From Thermoplasmatota archaeon (GTDB lineage Archaea; Thermoplasmatota; Thermoplasmata; Lutacidiplasmatales; JAMCUS01), in contig JAMCUS010000010.1 of NCBI GenBank assembly GCA_023379385.1, positions 1 to 58,233 on the forward strand: a stretch of DNA of 58,233 nucleotides, in the 5' to 3' direction. How positions within the stretch are numbered: the first letter of the stretch is position 1; each line of letters opens with the position of its first letter. The translations under genes were made by a program, and so were the position numbers. Below, one piece after another: positions 1 to 8,477 of this stretch. The notes beneath the pieces are model-generated. The model ran no database searches. It was not told the origin of the DNA and saw only the letters and a list, made by a program, of their open reading frames with translations.

Positions 1-1281
1 ATATTTATCAAAAATATAAAAATAAATAAAACAGGAACCAGATTTGATATTAAAAATAAATATGCATATATAAAAAATATTCATATTCCATTGATAGGTG
101 ATTTTCAGGCTATAAATAGCTCTCTTGCTATAACTTCTATACAGTATTTAACAGAAAAAGGAATAATATCTGTACCAAATGAAGTAATACTTAATGGAAT
201 AAAAAAGACACAATGGCCAGGAAGATTTGAAATTGTGAGAAAGAATCCAATGATAATAGTGGATGGTGCACATACATTGGAAAGTAGCTTGGTAATAAAG
301 AATAATATTATAAATTTATTTTCAGGGAAAAAATTTACCATAATATTTGGTGTTATGAAGGATAAAAGAGTAGATGATATTATAAAAACATTATCTTCAA
401 TATCTGATGTATTTATCATTACAAGACCTGATACGATAAGAGCTATGCCGCCCAATTTAATAAAGAATATCGCTGTAAAGTATATAGATAAAATATATGA
501 AACAGATAATATAAAGGAATCATTAAAATTGGCAGCCAAACAAAAAAAGGATATCTTGATTATTGGATCCATTTACCTTGCTGGTGAAGCATTAAGATGT
601 ATGTTATCGATCAAATCAGATCCTGTTAAAGGAACAGAATATCTACCATTGATAAATTGGAATTATATTATTAAACAATTATATGAATATTATTCAGATA
701 AAGATTATCCAGAACCATATTTAGAGTTGCACAAAGAAGATCCCTTTAAAGTATTGATATCTACCATAATATCACAGAGAACAAGAGATTCGATAACTGA
801 TTCTGTGGCATCTGAACTGTGGAAAACATATCCGGATGCCGTAACACTAGCTAATGCAGATGTACGAAGCATAGAACGGATTATTAAACAATCTGGCTTT
901 TATCATAATAAAGCAAAAATGATAAGAATGGTTTCAAACATAATTGTCAATGATTATGGAAACGTTGTACCATCTGATATGGAATCTCTTTTATCGCTCC
1001 CTGGAGTAGGCAGAAAAACAGCCGGTTGTGTTCTTGTTTATGGATATGGCATGGATGAACTACCGGTTGATATACATGTGCATAGAATATCTAATAGACT
1101 TGGAGCTGTTACTACAAATACACCCGAAGAGACAGAAACAGAACTAAAAAAAATTGTGCCAAAAGATTTATGGAAATTTATAAATCATATATTTGTAAAA
1201 CATGGACAAAATATATGCAAACCAGTTAATCCAAGATGTAATTTATGCCCTGTAAGATCTGACTGTCTTTATGGATGTTGA
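1..1281 (+). CDS. folC-nth: FolC (folylpolyglutamate/dihydrofolate synthase) C-terminal part fused to endonuclease III; 5' end cut by window
   Basis: The frame is open from base 1 with no stop, so the start lies outside the window; the TTG at 91 is not a convincing start. Bases 1 to about 620 encode the C-terminal Mur-ligase/FolC domain (GDFQAINSSLA, PGRFEIV, VDGAHT). From about 640 the protein becomes endonuclease III, a base-excision-repair DNA glycosylase/AP lyase: helix-hairpin-helix LPGVGRKTAG with the catalytic Lys, VDIHVHR with the catalytic Asp, and a C-terminal 4Fe-4S motif C-X6-C-X2-C-X5-C. Both parts keep their key residues visible here and there is no stop or restart between them. 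FolC attaches glutamate to folate-type cofactors in the cytosol; Nth removes oxidised pyrimidines. The functional link, if any, is unknown. The domain calls are firm; whether the protein is cleaved is not visible. Confidence 0.9.
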   Translation: MFIKNIKINKTGTRFDIKNKYAYIKNIHIPLIGDFQAINSSLAITSIQYLTEKGIISVPNEVILNGIKKTQWPGRFEIVRKNPMIIVDGAHTLESSLVIKNNIINLFSGKKFTIIFGVMKDKRVDDIIKTLSSISDVFIITRPDTIRAMPPNLIKNIAVKYIDKIYETDNIKESLKLAAKQKKDILIIGSIYLAGEALRCMLSIKSDPVKGTEYLPLINWNYIIKQLYEYYSDKDYPEPYLELHKEDPFKVLISTIISQRTRDSITDSVASELWKTYPDAVTLANADVRSIERIIKQSGFYHNKAKMIRMVSNIIVNDYGNVVPSDMESLLSLPGVGRKTAGCVLVYGYGMDELPVDIHVHRISNRLGAVTTNTPEETETELKKIVPKDLWKFINHIFVKHGQNICKPVNPRCNLCPVRSDCLYGC

Positions 1282-1364
1282 TAATACTCTAATTTTATGT
1301 AAATATATAAAATATAAAATATAAAAACAACATTTAAATACAAATATGAAATATCATATTTTGT

Positions 1365-2123
1365 ATGAAATACTGTGCTTACTGTGGCGCATCATTGAAT
1401 GATGATCTTATATTCTGCCCCTCCTGTGGGAAAAAGGTTGTATGGAGTACACAGGAGTCAGAAGAAAGTGCACCATCTGACGTATTGTCGGAATCTGCTG
1501 AAGAAATATATGATACTAAAGAAATACCTGTGCTGCCGGATGATATACCCTTTCAGTTACAAACCAATGAAAAGATATATTCAATAGTAAAGCCAGAGAA
1601 AAATAAATTTATAATAAAATTTACATTTAGTACAATTGTTACGCTTATTTTTATATTTATACTTCTTGTAATTTTTTCATTGTTTAAACTTTCAGTACCA
1701 AATAGTGGTACTAATACGGTTATACTAGATGTTGTAGCAATATTTGTGGTTATTTTTATAGTTATAATTTTATTGTCTTTTGTTACAGCGGTTGTAGCAT
1801 ACAACAAATATTATTATTGGATAACAAACCATCGTGTCATAGGGCAACGTGGTATAATTGGTTATGTAATTGACTCCATACCACTTGAAAATGTTGCAGA
1901 TGTTATAATAAGCAGACAGATTCTTGATAGGCTTATTGGCATCTCTACATTGGTTATAACACCTATAGGCGGAAGAATGGTAGGACCTAGTGGTTATGGT
2001 TATAATACATTTAGTGGATCTAATGTGTTCCAGGCATTGTTGCCTGATAAAGCCACGGAACTTCAACATCTAATATTTAATCTAAGGGATCTAAGAAAAA
2101 AGAATACAGGACGGGTTTTATAG
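1365..2123 (+). CDS. Zinc-ribbon membrane protein with a bacterial PH (DUF304-like) domain
   Basis: This 252-residue protein starts with a zinc ribbon (CAYCGASLNDDLIFCPSCG, Cys 4, 7, 19 and 22), followed by an acidic linker to about residue 70. Two hydrophobic helices (about 85-110 and 120-145) come next, then the segment YYWITNHRVIGQRGIIG, which resembles the bPH_2/DUF304 fold found after paired helices in many bacterial and archaeal membrane proteins. Its role is unknown; a membrane-associated adaptor is only a guess. A TATA-like stretch (catttaaata, about 1331-1340) lies about 25-30 bases before the ATG, which suggests a leaderless transcript and a gene separate from the FolC-Nth unit. Downstream bases 2124-2363 hold no convincing gene. 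Confidence 0.7.
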   Translation: MKYCAYCGASLNDDLIFCPSCGKKVVWSTQESEESAPSDVLSESAEEIYDTKEIPVLPDDIPFQLQTNEKIYSIVKPEKNKFIIKFTFSTIVTLIFIFILLVIFSLFKLSVPNSGTNTVILDVVAIFVVIFIVIILLSFVTAVVAYNKYYYWITNHRVIGQRGIIGYVIDSIPLENVADVIISRQILDRLIGISTLVITPIGGRMVGPSGYGYNTFSGSNVFQALLPDKATELQHLIFNLRDLRKKNTGRVL

Positions 2124-2363
2124 CTTAATAAAGTGATTTATGGATACAGAACAATTTATTATTTCTTTGGTAGATGCAAAAAGACTATCTGTTTCGTGGT
2201 CCATCTGAATACATTGAAGGCATCTACTGTTATCTAAAAAATATAATGGTAGTTTTGATGTATTTTATGGATATGAAACAATCTATAAAGAGGGCTGAAT
2301 TGTATATAAACTATTTTACTGCAGGGGTGTATGGTGATCAAAAATGATAATTATTACAATAGT

Positions 2364-3584
2364 TTTGCATATTACCCCGTAAATAAAAGTGATTTGTAAT
2401 CCTTTTTAAAAAAGTTACTCTTTTTTAGGAGCCGTGAACACTCCCCTATTGCTTTTACTATTTCCCCAAACATTCTCTGCGATTCTCTAGCCATTTTTGC
2501 TAGCAGTGTATACGCAAAGATGAGGCTTACCCCGTGTATAATAGGCATCACCTCATCCCTTGTCTGATACTCTCCTAGACCTAAAGCTTTTCCATCTTTA
2601 TGAAATTCTTCGATCATCCATCTTACCCTCCAGATCTTCAGATATTCTTCCAGCGTTATTGTTTCTTCATTGCTTATTAGATATTTGTAGCTGTTATGCT
2701 TCTTATCATATAATATTAACAATGATACTACTAATCCATTTGATAATGACACCTTCGTCATCAGATATTTTCCGTACGTTGGTAGTATATTCATGCCTAC
2801 CCTGTCTGTAAGATTCTCTTTCATTAAGTTTGCCAGTTCATCCAAACTCATCCATCCTGTTTTATCATGTTTCCCTCTTACCACACTTACCTCTGACTGC
2901 TTTACCACTCTGTTGCACTTCAGTTCTGTCACGAACAATTTTGCATTCTTCAGAAAATCTGATGATGCATACCAGGAATCTGTCACTACTTTCACTACAT
3001 TAAAGTTCTCATACGCATTCATTAAAAAATCTGCAACCAAATCTATCTTCGTTTTAAACTCCTGTCCATTCACTTTACAGTACTCTTTTTTCTTGTATAG
3101 TTTTATAACAAAGGGATAAAACCTCTCTGTTACTGTATCATACAGTCCTGTAGTCACAATCTGATGTGCTTTTACACTCTTTCCGATCTTCCTATCATGA
3201 AACCATGCAATAGCCTTCATTACAACACTACCAGGATGTTCGTTGAGTGTATCATCTATAACTAAAATTACGGGGTGATTGTTAATATCATCTTTGAGTG
3301 ACAAAATCCAGTTACGCAGTAATTGAACAGGATCAATTGATTTCATAGCCCTGTTCATAGTGGACTGATTAACATTGGAGACGAGTTCAGTTATAGCGAC
3401 AATACTCTTACGTTTTTTTTCAGGAGGAAGCATAAGAGCCATAACATAGTTAGAGAAATGTGTTTTTACAGCTGGCTTCATATTGGCAGCCAGGAGATCA
3501 ATGAATTGTATAAACATGTTTTTAACATCAGACATATTTTCCATAAAATCGCCTTTTTTCTTACCATATGGTGTAATATGGCAA
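2364..3584 (-). mobile_element. Insertion sequence with an IS4-like DDE transposase
   Basis: A single transposase gene (2372-3544, minus strand) is flanked by short imperfect inverted ends. CATATTAC at 2368-2375 is the reverse complement of GTAATATG at 3573-3580, with further partial matches on either side. The stop codon lies inside the left repeat. No clear target-site duplication was recognised, so the boundaries are approximate. The reading frame is intact, so the element may still be active. Confidence 0.6.
2372..3544 (-). CDS. IS4-superfamily (IS4/IS701-like) DDE transposase
   Basis: The 390-residue protein would cut and paste the surrounding element. An N-terminal region of about 90 residues is followed by a DDE nuclease core: the first Asp in VILVIDDTLNEHPG (about residue 95), the second in VVTDSWYASSDF (about 185), and the Glu in the typical C-terminal signature WRVRWMIEEFHKDGKALGLGEYQ-type segment (about 310). 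The length is normal for the group and there is no internal stop. Genes on both sides are unrelated, as expected for an insertion. The exact IS family cannot be fixed without a database comparison. Confidence 0.85.
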   Translation of the reverse strand: MENMSDVKNMFIQFIDLLAANMKPAVKTHFSNYVMALMLPPEKKRKSIVAITELVSNVNQSTMNRAMKSIDPVQLLRNWILSLKDDINNHPVILVIDDTLNEHPGSVVMKAIAWFHDRKIGKSVKAHQIVTTGLYDTVTERFYPFVIKLYKKKEYCKVNGQEFKTKIDLVADFLMNAYENFNVVKVVTDSWYASSDFLKNAKLFVTELKCNRVVKQSEVSVVRGKHDKTGWMSLDELANLMKENLTDRVGMNILPTYGKYLMTKVSLSNGLVVSLLILYDKKHNSYKYLISNEETITLEEYLKIWRVRWMIEEFHKDGKALGLGEYQTRDEVMPIIHGVSLIFAYTLLAKMARESQRMFGEIVKAIGECSRLLKKSNFFKKDYKSLLFTG

Positions 3585-3661
3585 CATAAATATTTTATTT
3601 AACAAATAGATTTAAAAATTATATTGAAGAGTATGAATAAAACATGCGAAAAAAGATAAAC

Positions 3662-3692
3662 AAAAAAAGTAAATCTATAGGCCAATAGATAT
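3662..3692 (-). terminator. Possible terminator of the surface-protein gene
   Basis: Read on the minus strand, ATCTAT-6 nt-ATAGAT (3673-3690) is followed by a run of seven T (complement of 3662-3668). It lies about 80 bases after the stop codon of the surface protein that ends at 3770. Archaeal terminators need mainly the T tract, so the hairpin may be incidental. Confidence 0.4.
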
Positions 3693-3769
3693 TTTTATAT
3701 AATGAAACAAATGCAAAACTATTGTAAAATATAAAAATTAAATGGTTACATAAATGGTTATAGCGTCTT

Positions 3770-6700
3770 TTACTTTACTTTCGTATCCTTTTTTGTATCG
3801 GAATCACGTTCTATCTTTCCAGTTGTTTTGTTGGACTTATCCTTATTTGATGGCCCTTTCCATTCCTGCACTTTATCTCCTTTTTTCTTACCAGACAGCT
3901 TGGGAGACATTTTCTTTCTGTATATAAAGTATATTACCACAATAATAACTACAATAACCGCTATGACGCCTCCATAGATTGCTGCGTCATATAGAGTAGA
4001 CTGGGCAACTGATACGGTAATGCTCATGCTATTTTTGGTAGTAAGGTAGTCGGGAGACCATTCATTTAAACACGTTACATTGACTCCAATCGTAGATGTA
4101 CCTGCTTTTGTGGGCGTCCATGTTATCTCTGCCTTCACTGTTTTATTATATAGCAATTTAAAAGATAAACCCTGTCCGAGTAATGTTCCGTTGGTAGAAT
4201 AGAATGATACAGATGACGCACTATTTATAACGTTACCTGATACATTAAAGATAGCCGATATATTTTCAGCACTTGAGTTAACGCCACCAACATTGGTTAT
4301 TAATACAGATAATACTGCAGAACTGCCTACCTGAAGATTTGAGGGGGCGGTTAAATTGGATACCTGAAGTATAGGTGTTAGTGTTTTATTTACAGATACA
4401 GTAAATAATACAGAGGTATTGGCATATTTCCCAGCTAACGTGGTTACGTTCAACAATACCTTATATGGTGCTATAGCTGGAGGAAGGGTTATTGTAAATG
4501 TTGATACCGATTTATTCAGGTATACGGTGTTATTGTTGGTATAGGATATTGTCCACTTATAACTGCGTATTACACCACCACCGGCTTCATAGGATGAACT
4601 TGCATTGAACTTAATATGTGTACCTTCCAACACAGATGTTACTGAGACCCCTTCGCTATTGGTTATGTTAATAATTGGGACAGGCAGCTGGGTATCGTTA
4701 ACCAAGACGGTAAAATTAGAAATCTTAAGGTTTCCTGCAACGTCATAAACCTTTAAGCTTGCGTTATATTTCCATCCATGGAAAGTAATATTTTTGGTGC
4801 CTATCATTGTGTAATTTAAGTAGTGCCCATACGCCAAAAATGTATAACTTATGCTTCCGTTGACGGATGTGCTTATGGTCTTATTTCCAAATATCCATGT
4901 ATAATTCAGGATCTTTCCTCTATGCAATGTACCGTTGTTTATAGTATCGTATGAACCAGTCGTATTGAATGATACCGTTTCACCCCATTTTACCCATATA
5001 ACCCTGGGGTTTGTGCCTTTAGTAACATTTGCATGGTATATGACTGTTGGTGGTGCTCCATCAACCAATATGTAAAATTTGGTTGTATTAACCTGGCCTC
5101 CACTTCCTGTTATTGTCAGCGTACCATTGTACTTACCGGCATTTTTGTATGTGTGGATTATGGTAGGTTTGGTGGTATTTGTGACGTTTTTATCGCCGAA
5201 TGACCAGCTATACTCAGTTATATTTCCCACAGGAACAATTGAATTTTGTGCACTAAATGTTATATTTTCATTCTTTTTTACAATAACTGTGTAGTTATTT
5301 CTGGTTGAATTGAGAACGTTACCCACGCCAAAGAAGGATGCACTGACATTTGCAATAGCTGTAATATTCTTAATCTTTTGTATGTAAAAGTATGCCACAC
5401 TGGATACAGCAGAATTTTTTTCAGGCTTCAACGTGAAGTTGTACCACCTGTTATTGTTTGATGAAACAACTGCATTTGATACGCTATAATTTGTGACTAC
5501 ATAACTTTTATTGGATAAACGGATATTATATAATAAAAGCCCTGTGGAATGTGGATGGGTAAATACTGTTGACAGGTTATAGCTATCACTGGCGGATATA
5601 GAGGTTAAAGATCCGTAAGACATATTGTTATATGATATTGCTACAGATCCATCTGGTAAAAGATTGATGGATGCATTGGTGAGATTGCCTGTTGTAGCTT
5701 TGCTTATGTTGACAAACGGAGTACCGTTAACATTCAGGTTATTCTGTGATGGTACATAAAATGGACCTCTGCTTGTAAGCCATGATTTAAAACTGCTGTT
5801 TATGGTAGTATTGAGATTGATTGTGCTCCCACCTGAGAAGGATAATGCAATCTGAGCTGGTAGATAATGAATGTACGAGTAATTCAAAGAGGTAAAGGAA
5901 TATGCCTGGGATATATACTCAAATTCATTCAGTGTTATATTGTTTCTTTCGCTAGCATTTCCAAAGTTACCTACTGTTATATTTGCAATTTTCTTTTCAG
6001 TATGGTTTAATGGTGTGAGTACGACATTTCTGGAAACATATCCACTGCTGGTAACCTTTACATTTGAAACATTTGTATTATACCCATTCGCACTTACAAA
6101 CATAGTAAAGTTTCCTTCAAATGCACCTATTGAGTAATAGGAAGTCTTGCCCGGGATATAAACATTATACAGCATATGATAACTTGTGTTGTATAATGTA
6201 ACGTTCATATTACTCACAACAATATTCTTGTTACTCATGCTGGTTGTATACCCCTCTATAAAGGTGGTATTCATTGTTATGTTGTAGTAAACACCAGAAT
6301 TAACAGGTACATTGACCGTCACTACGCCACTATTGAATGGTGAGTAACCAGGATATACTGATTCCACTGCAAATGTCCCGTTGTACGTAGTTATATTATA
6401 ATTCCATAATTTTAATGTTCCATTGTACATTGCAGTGGTTGTAAGTTCATAGTTGTTTGATATGTCGTAAAGCTTGACTGATAAAGACTGTGTAGGTGAC
6501 GTTATACCGGGTAGCAATACAGTACCCCTTACATAACTTGTCATTTTATGTTCATAAACATGCAGTGGTCCAACAGAAACATTATCGTTCAGCCCAACAT
6601 ATACATAATTCATCATTGTTGTGGTAGGTGTATATGTAACTTCAACCCCGTTGGGTAATGTCAATGTTTGTGACGGTATTATGATTTTATAATAGCCTGG

Positions 6701-6955
6701 TTGGACATTAAATGAATATTCTCCGCCGTTAACTGTCTCATTTACTGCTACAATTGATCCTGTTGCAGCGCTGTACAGTTTAATAACAATACCTGGAAAA
6801 TTCTGAATGTTTGGTACGGGAAGACCATTTTGATTATATACGTATCCTGTCAACTGCTGAACCCCCGTAGCTTTTGTATTTCCTGTTATATACAGTGTAC
6901 TTGCTAGCAATAATAGTACTATACCCACTATAGTAAGTCTTGTTCCTATTTTCAT
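3770..6955 (-). CDS. Large PKD/CARDB-type cell-surface protein with C-terminal membrane anchor
   Basis: The 1061-residue protein starts with a signal peptide (Lys/Arg, then about 16 hydrophobic residues, ending near TGNTKA). The N-terminal third has carboxypeptidase-regulatory-like beta domains (GYVYNQNGLPVPN; a second from about residue 140). PKD-like domains follow at about 545-640, 650-755 and 760-860 (for example EYSWSFGDKNVTNTT and NYTWIFGNKTIS), then a CARDB-like domain (about 880-985, TNVGGVNSSAENIS). One membrane helix (about 987-1011) precedes a highly basic 50-residue cytoplasmic tail. Asn-X-Ser/Thr sites are very abundant, so heavy N-glycosylation outside the cell is likely. Such proteins are probably envelope or adhesion proteins in wall-less Thermoplasmatales; the ligand is unknown. 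The ribosome site GGAGG lies about 10 bases before the ATG. It is a monocistronic minus-strand gene. Confidence 0.75.
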   Translation of the reverse strand: MKIGTRLTIVGIVLLLLASTLYITGNTKATGVQQLTGYVYNQNGLPVPNIQNFPGIVIKLYSAATGSIVAVNETVNGGEYSFNVQPGYYKIIIPSQTLTLPNGVEVTYTPTTTMMNYVYVGLNDNVSVGPLHVYEHKMTSYVRGTVLLPGITSPTQSLSVKLYDISNNYELTTTAMYNGTLKLWNYNITTYNGTFAVESVYPGYSPFNSGVVTVNVPVNSGVYYNITMNTTFIEGYTTSMSNKNIVVSNMNVTLYNTSYHMLYNVYIPGKTSYYSIGAFEGNFTMFVSANGYNTNVSNVKVTSSGYVSRNVVLTPLNHTEKKIANITVGNFGNASERNNITLNEFEYISQAYSFTSLNYSYIHYLPAQIALSFSGGSTINLNTTINSSFKSWLTSRGPFYVPSQNNLNVNGTPFVNISKATTGNLTNASINLLPDGSVAISYNNMSYGSLTSISASDSYNLSTVFTHPHSTGLLLYNIRLSNKSYVVTNYSVSNAVVSSNNNRWYNFTLKPEKNSAVSSVAYFYIQKIKNITAIANVSASFFGVGNVLNSTRNNYTVIVKKNENITFSAQNSIVPVGNITEYSWSFGDKNVTNTTKPTIIHTYKNAGKYNGTLTITGSGGQVNTTKFYILVDGAPPTVIYHANVTKGTNPRVIWVKWGETVSFNTTGSYDTINNGTLHRGKILNYTWIFGNKTISTSVNGSISYTFLAYGHYLNYTMIGTKNITFHGWKYNASLKVYDVAGNLKISNFTVLVNDTQLPVPIINITNSEGVSVTSVLEGTHIKFNASSSYEAGGGVIRSYKWTISYTNNNTVYLNKSVSTFTITLPPAIAPYKVLLNVTTLAGKYANTSVLFTVSVNKTLTPILQVSNLTAPSNLQVGSSAVLSVLITNVGGVNSSAENISAIFNVSGNVINSASSVSFYSTNGTLLGQGLSFKLLYNKTVKAEITWTPTKAGTSTIGVNVTCLNEWSPDYLTTKNSMSITVSVAQSTLYDAAIYGGVIAVIVVIIVVIYFIYRKKMSPKLSGKKKGDKVQEWKGPSNKDKSNKTTGKIERDSDTKKDTKVK

Positions 6956-7006
6956 TTATCCAATCCTCCATTTCTAATTTCAAATATGTTACTTTGCGTG
7001 TTATGT

Positions 7007-7047
7007 AATCCTAGTTAATATATCTTAGTATTATTTTTTCTAGGATT
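7007..7047. promoter_or_regulatory. Inverted repeat upstream of the surface-protein gene
   Basis: AATCCTAG (7007-7014) and CTAGGATT (7040-7047) form a perfect 8-bp inverted repeat with 25 bases between the arms. The repeat sits in the gap between hisS (ends 7086) and the surface protein (starts 6955), and the spacer holds TATATTAA on the minus strand. It could be an operator around the surface-protein promoter, or simply part of the hisS 3' end. Confidence 0.3.
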
Positions 7048-7085
7048 TAATTACCTACACAATGTTTTTGCTATATAAAACTTCA

Positions 7086-8429
7086 TTACATATTTTTACT
7101 TTTAATGTACAGTAACAGATCATCAAGCTTTATAGCAATTTGCTCTTGAGTCCCCATATTTTTCAGCGTTATAACATCATTTTCAATTTCACTTCCAATA
7201 ATAAGTGCATATTTGACCTTTGCTCTGGATGCACTTCTAAGCCCTTTATCCATTGATCTGATCTGATAATCAAACATGACAGAGATATCGTTTCTACGCA
7301 ACGCTGTAATAATCTTTATTGTTTTATTAAAATAACGTTCATATATTGCAATGACATATACATCGGCACCGCCTACATTGAATGGCCATATCTTTTCTCT
7401 TTTTAATAAAAGCTCAAGTGTGACATCACCTATCGCAAACCCTATGGCTGGTACGGATACTCCTTTAAACAGTTGCAAAAGATTGTCATATCTTCCACCT
7501 CCGAAGATTGCTCTGAATTCTCCTGCTTTATCCCAGCACTCAAAAACGATTCCAGTATAATAAGATAATCCTCGCACAATAGATATGTCAAGTATGATCT
7601 TTCTTTCGATTCCATACCATTCAAGAACCACGCAAAGGTCCTTAAGTTCCTCAATTATCTCATTAAGTTTTTCATTGCCTTTTACCATTTTCTCAAGACG
7701 TTCAATTCCCTCTTTTAATGGCATTTTTAGATCTATTATTCTTTTCAATAGGTCCGCATATTCCTCATTTTTTATGATGTTCCTAGCCTCTTTTTCGAAT
7801 GTTACGTTGTCTAATTTATCCCTTTTATCGATAAGTTTATAGAGATTTTCAATGACAGATTTATCTAAACCATCGAATAGATAGGAAACTATTTTTCTAT
7901 GGCTCAACCTTATTTCAACGAATTTTTCAACTCCGGCTCGCTCCATCATCATGTATGCAAGGTAGAGTATTTCTGCATCTACGTACCTGTTTTTAACGCC
8001 TATCAAATCAATGTTAAACTGATAAAATTCCCTCATTCTGCCTTTCTGTGGCTCCTCATATCTCCATATTTTGGGATTGGAAAACCACCTGATTGGTAAA
8101 GGCACGCTACCTATTTTATTGCTAACCATTCTGGCAATGGTAGGTGTCATTTCAGCAATAAGGGTAACATCTCTACCACCCTTATCTTTGAATGAAAATG
8201 TATTTTTAACAATTTCATCTCCACTTTTTAATTTAAATAATTGTAATGGCTCTACGCTTGGTACATCTATTTCTTCAAATCCAAATAGCTTTGCAGTTTC
8301 TGCAAGAACGTTAAATATAGCCCTTTTCTGTATCATTATTTCTGGATAAAACTCTCTGAAGCCTCTCAATGGCTGGATGTTATTCAGATCCTCTTTACCA
8401 ATTTTATCATTATCTGATTCTCTGTTCAT
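7086..8429 (-). CDS. hisS: Histidyl-tRNA synthetase
   Basis: HisS charges tRNA-His with histidine using ATP in the cytosol. The 447-residue protein has class II synthetase features in order: the N-terminal IQPLRGFREFYPE; motif 2 around residues 119-140 (SNPKIWRYEEPQKGRMREF); the histidine-specific RGLSYYTGIVFE (about 285); GGGRYDNLL with motif 3 AIGFAIGDVTLELLL (about 310-335); and a C-terminal anticodon-binding domain. The length is normal. It lies 48 bases after nadB on the same strand, so the two are probably cotranscribed. The start at 8429 is the only good ATG before the first conserved block. Confidence 0.96.
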   Translation of the reverse strand: MNRESDNDKIGKEDLNNIQPLRGFREFYPEIMIQKRAIFNVLAETAKLFGFEEIDVPSVEPLQLFKLKSGDEIVKNTFSFKDKGGRDVTLIAEMTPTIARMVSNKIGSVPLPIRWFSNPKIWRYEEPQKGRMREFYQFNIDLIGVKNRYVDAEILYLAYMMMERAGVEKFVEIRLSHRKIVSYLFDGLDKSVIENLYKLIDKRDKLDNVTFEKEARNIIKNEEYADLLKRIIDLKMPLKEGIERLEKMVKGNEKLNEIIEELKDLCVVLEWYGIERKIILDISIVRGLSYYTGIVFECWDKAGEFRAIFGGGRYDNLLQLFKGVSVPAIGFAIGDVTLELLLKREKIWPFNVGGADVYVIAIYERYFNKTIKIITALRRNDISVMFDYQIRSMDKGLRSASRAKVKYALIIGSEIENDVITLKNMGTQEQIAIKLDDLLLYIKSKNM

Positions 8430-8477
8430 TTACACACCATTCATATACAAAATATTCATTGCATAATATAGGAATTT

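Noticed and set aside
105-572. 155-codon minus-strand frame opposite the FolC domain
   Set aside because: It is a shadow of the FolC-Nth gene; its composition is hydrophobic and it has no family signal.
1553-2069. Minus-strand frames opposite the zinc-ribbon/PH protein
   Set aside because: Shadow frames; the plus-strand gene has a zinc ribbon and a promoter.
2145-2290. Short plus-strand frames after the zinc-ribbon gene, starting with MDTEQFIISLVDAKR
   Set aside because: They are interrupted by several stops within 22 codons; perhaps a decayed gene, but too little to call.
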